Shown here: positions 25,316 through 32,273 of the stretch, in pieces
How the letters are laid out: every line of letters begins with the position of its first letter
Numbering within the stretch: position 1 is the stretch's first letter
Assembly: GCF_042675965.1 (NCBI RefSeq)
Contig: NZ_JBHTKJ010000011.1
Coordinates: 1-64,000, forward strand
Reading direction: 5' to 3'
DNA length: 64,000 nucleotides
Source of the DNA: Virgibacillus_R byunsanensis
GTDB taxonomy: Bacteria > Bacillota > Bacilli > Bacillales > Amphibacillaceae
Made by a program: the position numbers and the translations under genes
The notes under the pieces: model-generated
The model's database searches: none
What the model was told of the DNA's origin: nothing
The model's input: only the letters and a program-made list of their open reading frames with translations

Positions 25316-25708
25316 TTGAAATTCACTATCTCAACAAATGAAAAACAATCATTTACGAACTTGGATCAATACCTGGACAAAGCTCTTATTGATAGTGGTG
25401 TCAGGGAAGGGATTATGGTTGTCTACTGCCCGCATACTACTGCAGCCATAACCATCAATGAAAACGCTGATCCAGATGTGAAAACGGATTTAAAGCGTGG
25501 TCTTGATGAAACATTTCCGAATAAGGCGGATTATGTCCATATGGAGGGCAATTCGGATGGTCACATGAAGTCAACGGTCGTTGGAGCCAGTGAAACATTG
25601 ATCATTTCAGATGGGCAGTTGATTATGGGTACATGGCAAAGTGTGTATTTTTGTGAATTTGATGGCCCAAGAACAAGAACAGTACACGTGAAAATTAAGG
25701 AAGGTTAG
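25316..25708 (+). CDS. YjbQ family protein (UPF0047)
   Basis: A 130-residue single-domain protein with the family hallmarks YCPHTTAAITINENADP (about 38-54) and HMEGNSDGHMKSTVVG (about 77-92), which provide conserved His/Asp residues. It ends with the strand GTWQSVYFCEFDGPRTR. Members have weak thiamine-phosphate synthase activity; the true substrate is unsettled. It starts with TTG at 25316 behind AGGGGGGAGA. It lies 38 bp after the EcsC-like gene and 28 bp before ytxJ, so a small operon is likely. Confidence 0.88.
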   Translation: MKFTISTNEKQSFTNLDQYLDKALIDSGVREGIMVVYCPHTTAAITINENADPDVKTDLKRGLDETFPNKADYVHMEGNSDGHMKSTVVGASETLIISDGQLIMGTWQSVYFCEFDGPRTRTVHVKIKEG

Positions 25709-25736
25709 GAACCTTATAAAATGGAGGGATATTGTA

Positions 25737-26084
25737 ATGAGCGAGTTAAGAGAACTGCAATCAAATGAAGAACTGGAAAATGTATGGGATAGTACCACAG
25801 AAAAACCGACATTATTGTTTAAACATAGCACGACATGTCCGATAAGTGCGGCCGCATTTAAGAGATATCAATCTTTCATAGAATCAGCGGATGATCGTGT
25901 GGCTAGTTACATGGTGAAAGTGATTGAGAGTAGAGATGTTTCAAACCAGATAGCGGCGAAAACGAATATAAAGCATGAATCACCCCAGATTTTCTTACTA
26001 CGAAATAAAGAAGTTCTTTGGCATAGCTCTCATTCAAAAATAACAGTTGACGCTATTAATAATGCACTTCAGCGTTCTGAATAA
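25737..26084 (+). CDS. ytxJ: Monothiol bacilliredoxin YtxJ
   Basis: A 115-residue thioredoxin-fold protein. The single-cysteine motif TCPIS (LFKHSTTCPISAAAFKR, Cys at about 33) is diagnostic of BrxC/YtxJ, which removes bacillithiol from protein mixed disulfides. The cis-Pro segment SPQIFLL follows. The organism is therefore expected to make bacillithiol. Good RBS (TGGAGGGAT). It ends at a terminator shared with the convergent AEC transporter. Confidence 0.92.
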   Translation: MSELRELQSNEELENVWDSTTEKPTLLFKHSTTCPISAAAFKRYQSFIESADDRVASYMVKVIESRDVSNQIAAKTNIKHESPQIFLLRNKEVLWHSSHSKITVDAINNALQRSE

Positions 26085-26095
26085 ATAACCATATA

Positions 26096-26138
26096 AAAGT
26101 GCTGCAGTATTTACACCTAAATACTGCAGTACTTTTAT
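26096..26138 (+). terminator. Bidirectional terminator between ytxJ and the AEC transporter
   Basis: AAAGTGCTGCAGTATTTA pairs with TAAATACTGCAGTACTTT, nearly perfectly, around a short loop. A- and T-rich flanks serve both strands. Confidence 0.92.
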
Positions 26139-26150
26139 GTTCTATTAATT

Positions 26151-27119
26151 TCACACTAGTACAATCAGAAATATGGAAATAGTAATAATCGATACTAAGG
26201 TTGAAATAAGTACATATAAAGGAACTTGTTTAACCAATGAATTATACTTATCTGCAAAGACGTATACAAGTGCTCCTGTAGGTAGTGCAGATAAGATTAT
26301 AATCGATGTTGCCCATAATTCGTCGTCGAGCGGAAATGCGAAATACACGAGACAAATCGCTAGTATAGGCAGGAATATAAGTTTTAAGAATAATAGAGTG
26401 ATAAGTTCTGATACGTGATACTCTTTGTTTTTAAAGACACTTCGTTCACTTGCTAAACCTAATCCTAGTGCAAACAAGGCTGTAGGACCTGCTGCTGGAC
26501 CAAGAACTTCTGTAAATACATATACAGATTCAGGGATTGGGATCTGTAATACAGCAACCATTATTCCTAATAGTAAGGAAGCGTTAATTGGATTAAGTAG
26601 AACAGATTTTGCAATCGAAGCAAACATGGGTACAACGTTTACTTTTTCACCTTGTTTATTCATCAAGCTTTTCGCAACTTCAAAAGAAGCAATTACAATA
26701 GTAATGATCACGATATCATATATAAAAGTTGCTAATGCAGCAGGTATCGCAGCTTCCTGCCCAAATGCTGCTATTAATAATGGAATACCAAGAAAACCAG
26801 TATTTCCATATGAAGTAATCATGCCATACATGGACAAGTCCGGAAACTTCTTTTTAAATACCAGTAAGAAGATTAGTACTGTTAGAATAAACCCACTTAA
26901 GGCAATTATGAGGTTTATCATAATAAAATTGAAGTTGGCAATTTGACTGACAGGTGCTGTCGATAATGAAAAAAACAATAATGCCGGAAGTGCAAAGTAA
27001 TATACAAAGTAGTTTAAGGATGAGGTACCTCCAGCAGGTAATAATGAAAGTCTTTCAGCTAAAAAACCACATAAAATAATTGCAAAAATTGGTATAACTA
27101 CTTCAAACATAACCCCCAT
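26151..27119 (-). CDS. AEC family transporter (auxin efflux carrier / malonate type)
   Basis: A 322-residue membrane protein with about ten helices. The start MGVMFEVVIPIFAIILCGFL and the Gly/Pro-rich half-repeats (SYGNTGFLGIPLLIAAFG; LSALPTGALVYVFA) are typical of the AEC family (PF03547). The substrate is probably a small organic anion and cannot be deduced. ATG 27119 has a perfect AGGAGG nine bases upstream. The plus strand carries a long open shadow frame that is not a gene. Confidence 0.88.
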   Translation of the reverse strand: MGVMFEVVIPIFAIILCGFLAERLSLLPAGGTSSLNYFVYYFALPALLFFSLSTAPVSQIANFNFIMINLIIALSGFILTVLIFLLVFKKKFPDLSMYGMITSYGNTGFLGIPLLIAAFGQEAAIPAALATFIYDIVIITIVIASFEVAKSLMNKQGEKVNVVPMFASIAKSVLLNPINASLLLGIMVAVLQIPIPESVYVFTEVLGPAAGPTALFALGLGLASERSVFKNKEYHVSELITLLFLKLIFLPILAICLVYFAFPLDDELWATSIIILSALPTGALVYVFADKYNSLVKQVPLYVLISTLVSIITISIFLIVLV

Positions 27120-27255
27120 TTGTTCTTCCTCCTAAAAGTAAAAACTATTTCTTCATCGTAACATAAATAAGTCGACTCATTCCAAAGTCTTAGATTACTC
27201 TACAGTAAAAGTAGGGTTTTTTGTGCTTATATTTCATTCAGGAAGCCGACGACTA

Positions 27256-27290
27256 AACTTACATCCCGCAGTATGATTAGTATGTAAGTT
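27256..27290 (+). promoter_or_regulatory. Inverted repeat before a small ORF
   Basis: AACTTACAT (27256-27264) and ATGTAAGTT (27282-27290) are perfect 9-bp arms separated by 17 bp. They lie directly before the GTGAGGAGGAG ribosome site of the next ORF. An operator or a leader hairpin is possible. Confidence 0.45.
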
Positions 27291-27310
27291 AAGTGAGGAG
27301 GAGTTAGACG

Positions 27311-27472
27311 ATGGAATTTAATGAATATGTTTATAGAAGTGAAGCAAAGGCACGGATAGATAAATTGCAAAAAGAAACTTTTTTAAATGCACAAATTCGT
27401 AATAAAGAAAACTTCTATTCTATAAAAAATAAAAGCGTGTTAAAAACTATATTAATGAGTCTTTTGAAGTAA
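27311..27472 (+). CDS. Small basic protein (53 aa), unknown
   Basis: The ORF runs from ATG 27311 to TAA 27472 behind GAGGAGGAG and is followed by a terminator. It begins MEFNEYVYRSEAKARIDKLQ, is Lys/Asn-rich with a short hydrophobic tail (LKTILMSLLK), and looks amphipathic. Own RBS and own terminator make it a credible gene. No family was recognised. Confidence 0.6.
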   Translation: MEFNEYVYRSEAKARIDKLQKETFLNAQIRNKENFYSIKNKSVLKTILMSLLK

Positions 27473-27487
27473 TGTGATTATAGTAGT

Positions 27488-27525
27488 ATTTACGGACCTC
27501 CATTTCTCGGGAAGTCCGTATTTTT
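27488..27525 (+). terminator. Terminator after the 53-aa ORF
   Basis: TACGGAC (27491-27497) pairs with GTCCGTA (27514-27520) and is followed by T5. Confidence 0.85.
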
Positions 27526-27565
27526 GTATCTATAAATGTTAAATATAATACGACAAAATATTGTA

Positions 27566-27614
27566 TTGACCAATTTGGTCTATTGGTGTTATGCTCTGAT
27601 CGACCATATTGGTC
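27566..27614 (+). promoter_or_regulatory. Promoter with paired TetR-type operators
   Basis: A -35 TTGACC (27566-27571), an 18-bp spacer and a -10 TATGCT (27590-27595) are seen. Two near-identical palindromes overlap them: GACCAATTTGGTC (27568-27580, on the -35) and GACCATATTGGTC (27602-27614, at the transcription start), 34 bp apart. This is a typical autorepression layout for the TetR gene that follows. Confidence 0.8.
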
Positions 27615-27659
27615 CATTTAGTTAATGTACAAGGACGAATACTAAAGGAGGGGTTGGAC

Positions 27660-28298
27660 ATTACGAATAAGTTTGAAAACCTCGGTTTCGATAAACAACA
27701 GCGGATTTTAAATGCTGCACTAAAAGAATTTGCAGGTAACGACTATGACCAAGCCTCAACAAATCAAATTGTAAAGGAAGCTGAAATAGGAAAGGGAATG
27801 CTTTTTTACTATTTTAAGAATAAAAAAGAGCTTTATCATTATCTCATCACCTATAGTTTAGACATTATTATAGAAAAGTATTTGAACCTTATTGATACAA
27901 ATGAAACTGATTTTATAGAACGGTATAAACTCGCTACCAAAGTTAAAATGAAAGCTTTTGCTGAAAATCCAAATGTGTTCAACTTTATAGGAACATTTTT
28001 CCTAGCAGAGACTGTACAATTACCCGATAAAATAATGGAGGAATATAACAGACTTAATGAGCTGGGATATACCATCATTTATGACAATATAGACTATTCT
28101 CTGTTCAGAGATGACATCGATGTGTCTAAAGCGTTTCAGCTTATTCGTTGGTCTATAGAGGGGTACCAGGAGGAACTGAAAAAGCGACTTCATGGTAAGA
28201 AACTTTCATTTATTGACATGAATCCTTACTGGGATGAATTTTATGAATATCTGGATGTTTTAAAAACGAGTTTTTATAAAAAAGAGGGGGAAGTGTAA
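27660..28298 (+). CDS. TetR/AcrR family repressor of the downstream ABC exporter
   Basis: A protein of about 212 residues with an N-terminal HTH (RILNAALKEFAGNDYDQAS; then IGKGMLFYYFKNKKELY) and a helical ligand domain. It overlaps the ABC ATPase start (TAATG), so regulator and exporter form one operon. The start is unusual: no ATG/GTG fits AAAGGAGGGG at 27644-27653. TTG 27654 is only 2 nt from the core, while ATT 27660 is ideally spaced and gives MTNKFENLGF, matching where relatives begin. The paired palindromes upstream are the probable operators. Confidence 0.87.
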   Translation: MTNKFENLGFDKQQRILNAALKEFAGNDYDQASTNQIVKEAEIGKGMLFYYFKNKKELYHYLITYSLDIIIEKYLNLIDTNETDFIERYKLATKVKMKAFAENPNVFNFIGTFFLAETVQLPDKIMEEYNRLNELGYTIIYDNIDYSLFRDDIDVSKAFQLIRWSIEGYQEELKKRLHGKKLSFIDMNPYWDEFYEYLDVLKTSFYKKEGEV

Positions 28299-29215
28299 TG
28301 ACAGTACTAAGTACAACCAACTTAACGAAACGGTTTGGTAAATTCACTGCTTTAGACGGGGTAAATCTAGAAGTAAACGAAGGAGAAATTTTTGGATTTA
28401 TTGGACCTAATGGTGCTGGAAAGTCAACAACAATTCGTGTATTACTTGGAATTTTAAAAGCCACTGAGGGAGAGACGAAGATTTTCGGAAAAGATCCATG
28501 GAGAGATGCAGTTGAGATTCATAAGAACATTGCTTATGTGCCTGGAGATGTAAACTTATGGCCAAATTTAACAGGCGGAGAAGTTATTGATCTTTTTGTG
28601 AAACTTCGTGGAGGTAACAATAAAAGTAAACGCGAAGAACTGATCAAAAAATTTGATTTAGATCCATCAAAGAAATGTAGAACATACTCAAAAGGGAACA
28701 GGCAAAAGGTTGCGTTGGTAGCGGCTTTTGCATCGGATGCAGAACTTTATATTCTGGATGAACCTACATCTGGGCTTGATCCTTTGATGGAGCAAGTGTT
28801 CCAGAAATGTGTAATGAATATTAAAAAGGAAGGGAAAAGTGTCCTGCTTTCCAGTCACATTTTATCGGAGGTGGAAAAATTATGTGATCGTGTGGGCATT
28901 ATTCGCCAGGGCAAATTAATTGAAACAGGCACTTTGAGTGAGTTGCGTCATCTAACACGTACGAATTTGTTTGTAGAGACAAAAGAACAGATTAGTTCCT
29001 TGACTGAATGGAAGGGTGTTCATCATATAGAAGAAAAAGATAAAGGCATGTCATTCCAAGTAGATTCAGAAGAAATGGACAATGTAATGAAATACATTAC
29101 TCAATATGGAATTGTTAAACTTGAAAGCGCACCTCCAAAATTAGAAGACTTATTTATGCGCCATTATGAGGATGAAGATAAAACTGTAGAGACAGGAGCA
29201 GGGGGTGTGTCCTAA
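28298..29215 (+). CDS. ABC transporter ATP-binding protein (drug-exporter type)
   Basis: A 305-residue ABC ATPase with Walker A GPNGAGKSTTIRVLLG (about 36-51), the signature YSKGNRQKVALVAAF (a variant of LSGGQ), Walker B LYILDEPTSGLDP and an H-loop (LLSSHILSEVE). A C-terminal extension of about 90 residues is typical of ABC-2 exporter ATPases. It pairs with the permease that overlaps by one base. With the TetR repressor it forms an inducible efflux module, probably for a hydrophobic antibiotic. Confidence 0.92.
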   Translation: MTVLSTTNLTKRFGKFTALDGVNLEVNEGEIFGFIGPNGAGKSTTIRVLLGILKATEGETKIFGKDPWRDAVEIHKNIAYVPGDVNLWPNLTGGEVIDLFVKLRGGNNKSKREELIKKFDLDPSKKCRTYSKGNRQKVALVAAFASDAELYILDEPTSGLDPLMEQVFQKCVMNIKKEGKSVLLSSHILSEVEKLCDRVGIIRQGKLIETGTLSELRHLTRTNLFVETKEQISSLTEWKGVHHIEEKDKGMSFQVDSEEMDNVMKYITQYGIVKLESAPPKLEDLFMRHYEDEDKTVETGAGGVS

Positions 29216-30816
29216 TGGCTGATAACCAATTTAAAAAAACGGGAAGACTTTCTCGGTTAATTGTCAGACGAGATCGTATTCGAATTCCGTTATGGTTGAT
29301 TGGAATCTCTTTCTTTACACTAATGGTACCGATTGCCTTTACTGATTTATATGGTTCCCAACAGGATAGGGATGTAATGGCTGTAACAATGGAGAATCCT
29401 GCTATGACAGCTATGGTAGGGCCAGGAGACTTAGAAAATTATACAATAGGTGCTATGACTACACACCAGATGCTGCTAATGACAGCCTTAGTGGTTGGAC
29501 TTATGAGTATCTTGTTCGTTACCCGCCACACACGAGAAGATGAAGAAGATGGACGTATCGAAATGATTCGCTCCTTACCAGTAGGGCGTCTATCTAACCT
29601 AAATGCAACTTTATTCGTTTTAGGTGTAACGAATATAATAGTAGCACTAATAACCGGTTTTGGGCTATATGGATTAGGAATAGAAAGTATGGATCTAGAG
29701 GGGTCATTACTATATGGTGCTGCATTAGGTGTAACGGGTATTTTCTTTGCAGGTGTGACAGCCTTGTTCGCACAGCTCTCAGAGAGCTCTCGAGGTACAA
29801 TTGGTTACTCTATAGCAGTACTAATCGTTGCTTATCTTGTTCGCGCTATTGGCGATGTGAGTAATGAAGCATTATCATGGATCTCGCCTTTAGGGTGGGT
29901 GACTAAAGCAGAGGCTTATTCAACTAATAATTGGTGGCCAATTCTACTAATGATAGGTGTATCTATTATTCTATTTATTCTTGCTAATTATTTGAATGTT
30001 ATTCGAGATTTGGAAGCTGGGTTTTTACCTTCCAAACCTGGAAGAAAGTATGCACATGTCTTTTTACAAAACCCTATAGGTCTTGCTTTAAAACTTCAGC
30101 GTACTGGAATAATTGCTTGGGCTATTGGGATTTTTGTGATGGGTGCATCTTATGGATCTATTTTAGGCGATTTGGAATCCTTTTTTGAAGGAAATGAAAT
30201 AATGGAGCAGATGCTAGGATCATCTGAGGATTACACATTAACGGAACAGTTTATCCCTATGTTAATGATTGTGATGTCATTACTCTCAACAATCCCTCCT
30301 TTGATGGCTATGAATAAACTTTATGGGGAAGAGAAAAAAGGTCGTATTGAACATATACTAGGTAGATCTGTATCACGGACACGACTTATGGCCAGTTACC
30401 TGACTATATCATTGGTTAATGGATTTGTTATGCTGTCTCTTGCTGCGATTGGCCTATGGTCTGCAGGTAATATTGTTATGGAAGAAGGATTTGAGTTTGG
30501 AATGATCTATGGTGCCGCTTTAGTCTATTACCCTGCAATGCTCGTTATGATCAGTATTACTGTTTTTCTTATTGGCTTTATCCCTAAGTTAACTAGCTTT
30601 ATTTGGTTATACGTATTTTATTCCTTCATTGTTCTTTATATGGGAAGTTTATTCCAATTCCCAGAATGGGTTGGAAAGCTGTCGCCATTCGGTTATATTC
30701 CGCAACTCCCCATTGCAGACATGGACTTTATGCAACTATCTATAATGGTAATTATCACGGCTTTAATCATGATATTCGGTTTCATCGCATATAATAAGCG
30801 GGATATTCATGGATAA
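29215..30816 (+). CDS. ABC-2 type exporter permease (COG3559, TnrB3-like)
   Basis: A 533-residue membrane protein with about 12 helices in two similar halves (each half carries a cytosolic RxxExGRIExxRSxPV-type segment: DEEDGRIEMIRSLPVGR and EEKKGRIEHILGRSVSR). This duplicated architecture and the N-terminal RLIVRRDRIRIPLWL match the putative polyketide-antibiotic exporters of COG3559. The substrate is unknown. Last gene of the TetR-ABC operon; a terminator follows. Confidence 0.87.
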   Translation: MADNQFKKTGRLSRLIVRRDRIRIPLWLIGISFFTLMVPIAFTDLYGSQQDRDVMAVTMENPAMTAMVGPGDLENYTIGAMTTHQMLLMTALVVGLMSILFVTRHTREDEEDGRIEMIRSLPVGRLSNLNATLFVLGVTNIIVALITGFGLYGLGIESMDLEGSLLYGAALGVTGIFFAGVTALFAQLSESSRGTIGYSIAVLIVAYLVRAIGDVSNEALSWISPLGWVTKAEAYSTNNWWPILLMIGVSIILFILANYLNVIRDLEAGFLPSKPGRKYAHVFLQNPIGLALKLQRTGIIAWAIGIFVMGASYGSILGDLESFFEGNEIMEQMLGSSEDYTLTEQFIPMLMIVMSLLSTIPPLMAMNKLYGEEKKGRIEHILGRSVSRTRLMASYLTISLVNGFVMLSLAAIGLWSAGNIVMEEGFEFGMIYGAALVYYPAMLVMISITVFLIGFIPKLTSFIWLYVFYSFIVLYMGSLFQFPEWVGKLSPFGYIPQLPIADMDFMQLSIMVIITALIMIFGFIAYNKRDIHG

Positions 30817-30838
30817 ATAAGTATGTAAAAAGAAAATG

Positions 30839-30886
30839 TTAAAAGCGAGATACGTACATAATGTGCGCTATCTCGCTTTTTTTCTT
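30839..30886 (+). terminator. Terminator after the ABC exporter
   Basis: AAAAGCGAGATA pairs with TATCTCGCTTTT and is followed by T-rich sequence. Confidence 0.9.
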
Positions 30887-31033
30887 AGCAGATAGGAAAG
30901 TATAAAAACTTTCTTATCTGCATAAGTGCAACTAGGTCATTCGCCATAAAGGCTTGCACTCCAAAGCATAAGGGCTTCTAAGAAAGCAAAGTACGCTTAC
31001 CAAGAACCCCTTTAACGAATGCCAAGTTTTCTA
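30885..31033 (+). repeat. Two-hairpin repeat, expanded copy
   Basis: The left hairpin GCAGATAGGAAAG/CTTTCTTATCTGC and the AAGTGCAACTA block match the copies at 54599, 57454 and 57743. The right end GCCAAGTTTTCTA is also shared, but here about 80 extra bases separate the two parts. It fills the space between the exporter terminator and the nitrate-operon promoter. Confidence 0.78.
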
Positions 31034-31051
31034 ATAAAAAATACAAATATA

Positions 31052-31116
31052 GGGGAATTCACCGTGAAAGATTAGGAAGTTCCCCAATTACGGAATTGCT
31101 TTGTGTTGCCTATAAT
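31052..31116 (+). promoter_or_regulatory. Promoter of the nitrate-respiration operon with an upstream inverted repeat
   Basis: A consensus -10 TATAAT (31111-31116) lies 17 bp from a poor -35 TTACGG (31088-31093), as in activator-dependent promoters. An inverted repeat GGGGAA (31052-31057) / TTCCCC (31080-31085) is centred about 54 bp before the expected start and touches the -35. It is a candidate binding site for the NarL-type regulator encoded at 38489 (inference). Confidence 0.55.
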
Positions 31117-31163
31117 TAGATAGAAGATAAAAGAGGCACAAAGCCTTGTTAAGGAGAGTTCAG

Positions 31164-32273
31164 ATGGAAGCTACTAGATTAAATGAATCGGTAAATAAAC
31201 CTGGAAATAAATCAGAGGAAAAAACAAATTCAGTAAATAACGCTTTTGCTTCACATTATGCTAAATCTTTGTTTCTTGCTGTATTAGGTCTAATCGTACT
31301 TACCTTTATAGGTACAAGAATGTTTACACACGTTGACTGGAATCTATACGGATATATGGTTGGAACCCTCGTATTCTTGGGCGGATTCTTTTACCGTTTC
31401 ATAGCTTGGGGAGAACGACCACCGACGAAAATTATTATAAAAAAAGGAATAAAGCTCTTATTTCGCAAGTCCACTCCAAAAACATCAGTAGAGCATTTGG
31501 CTACATATAGGTTTATCTGGAATAGGGGTATTTACCGATGGACTCAGCACTTGTTTATCGGATGGGGAGTTATTGTTTCATGTATGGTTACCTTTCCACT
31601 TGTGTTTGGTTGGATGTATTTCACGATGGAAGAGGGCGGGTACTATACGATCGTCGCAATGGGCATGAATCTTATGACTGTCCCAGCGGATGGAATAATT
31701 GCTTTTTTCTCATATAACGCATTAAATTTTAGTGCCATAGCAGTAATTATTGGTGTTTGTATGGCTTTGTATCGTCGCTTGAAGAATATGCAAGCAAGAG
31801 CTGATCAGAATTTCTTATATGACTTTATGCCACTTTATCTCTTGCTATTTATAAGTATTACTGGTCTTATTTTAACGTTCATGAATGTGTTTTTACATGG
31901 AGCAGGACATTACGTTATGTCATTAATCCATCAATATTCGGTTATTATTACGTTAATATATCTACCTTTTGGAAAGCTTGCTCATATTCCGTTCCGTCCA
32001 CTTAGTGTTTTTGCTAGAAATTACCGTGAACATTATGGCGAGAAGTCGATGAAAGAATGTAAAGTATGTGGTTCGGAATTTGTTTCAACAGAGCAATCAA
32101 GTGATGTCATAGATGTACTTGGCCAAAATGATTTGGAATTTAATATGAAAGACGGTTTTAATCTGGCTGAATTGTGTCTTCCTTGTAGGAGAAAATATCG
32201 TATCGCTAGATTTTCAGGATTCGCAACACATGAAGTACCAATCAAGGAGGCAAATCAGAATGCAAAAGGATAA
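31164..32273 (+). CDS. Membrane cytochrome b-type subunit (NarI/DsrM-like) with a CxxC/CxxC tail
   Basis: A 369-residue protein with about six membrane helices (about 36-55, 62-82, 130-152, 187-208, 222-243, 253-275). His129, His249, His256 and His274 lie at or in helices and are candidate heme ligands. The HQYSV...LPFGKLAHIPFRP block resembles the NarI/DsrM gamma-subunit fold. A soluble C-terminal tail carries Cys299-x2-Cys302 and Cys338-x2-Cys341, probably a zinc or Fe-S knuckle. ATG 31164 follows AAGGAGA. It overlaps the molybdoenzyme gene and is likely the quinol-oxidising anchor. Confidence 0.72.
   Translation: MEATRLNESVNKPGNKSEEKTNSVNNAFASHYAKSLFLAVLGLIVLTFIGTRMFTHVDWNLYGYMVGTLVFLGGFFYRFIAWGERPPTKIIIKKGIKLLFRKSTPKTSVEHLATYRFIWNRGIYRWTQHLFIGWGVIVSCMVTFPLVFGWMYFTMEEGGYYTIVAMGMNLMTVPADGIIAFFSYNALNFSAIAVIIGVCMALYRRLKNMQARADQNFLYDFMPLYLLLFISITGLILTFMNVFLHGAGHYVMSLIHQYSVIITLIYLPFGKLAHIPFRPLSVFARNYREHYGEKSMKECKVCGSEFVSTEQSSDVIDVLGQNDLEFNMKDGFNLAELCLPCRRKYRIARFSGFATHEVPIKEANQNAKG

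Noticed and set aside
26425..26946. 173-aa ORF on the plus strand
   Set aside because: Antisense to the AEC transporter, which has a perfect RBS and clear family features; shadow frame.
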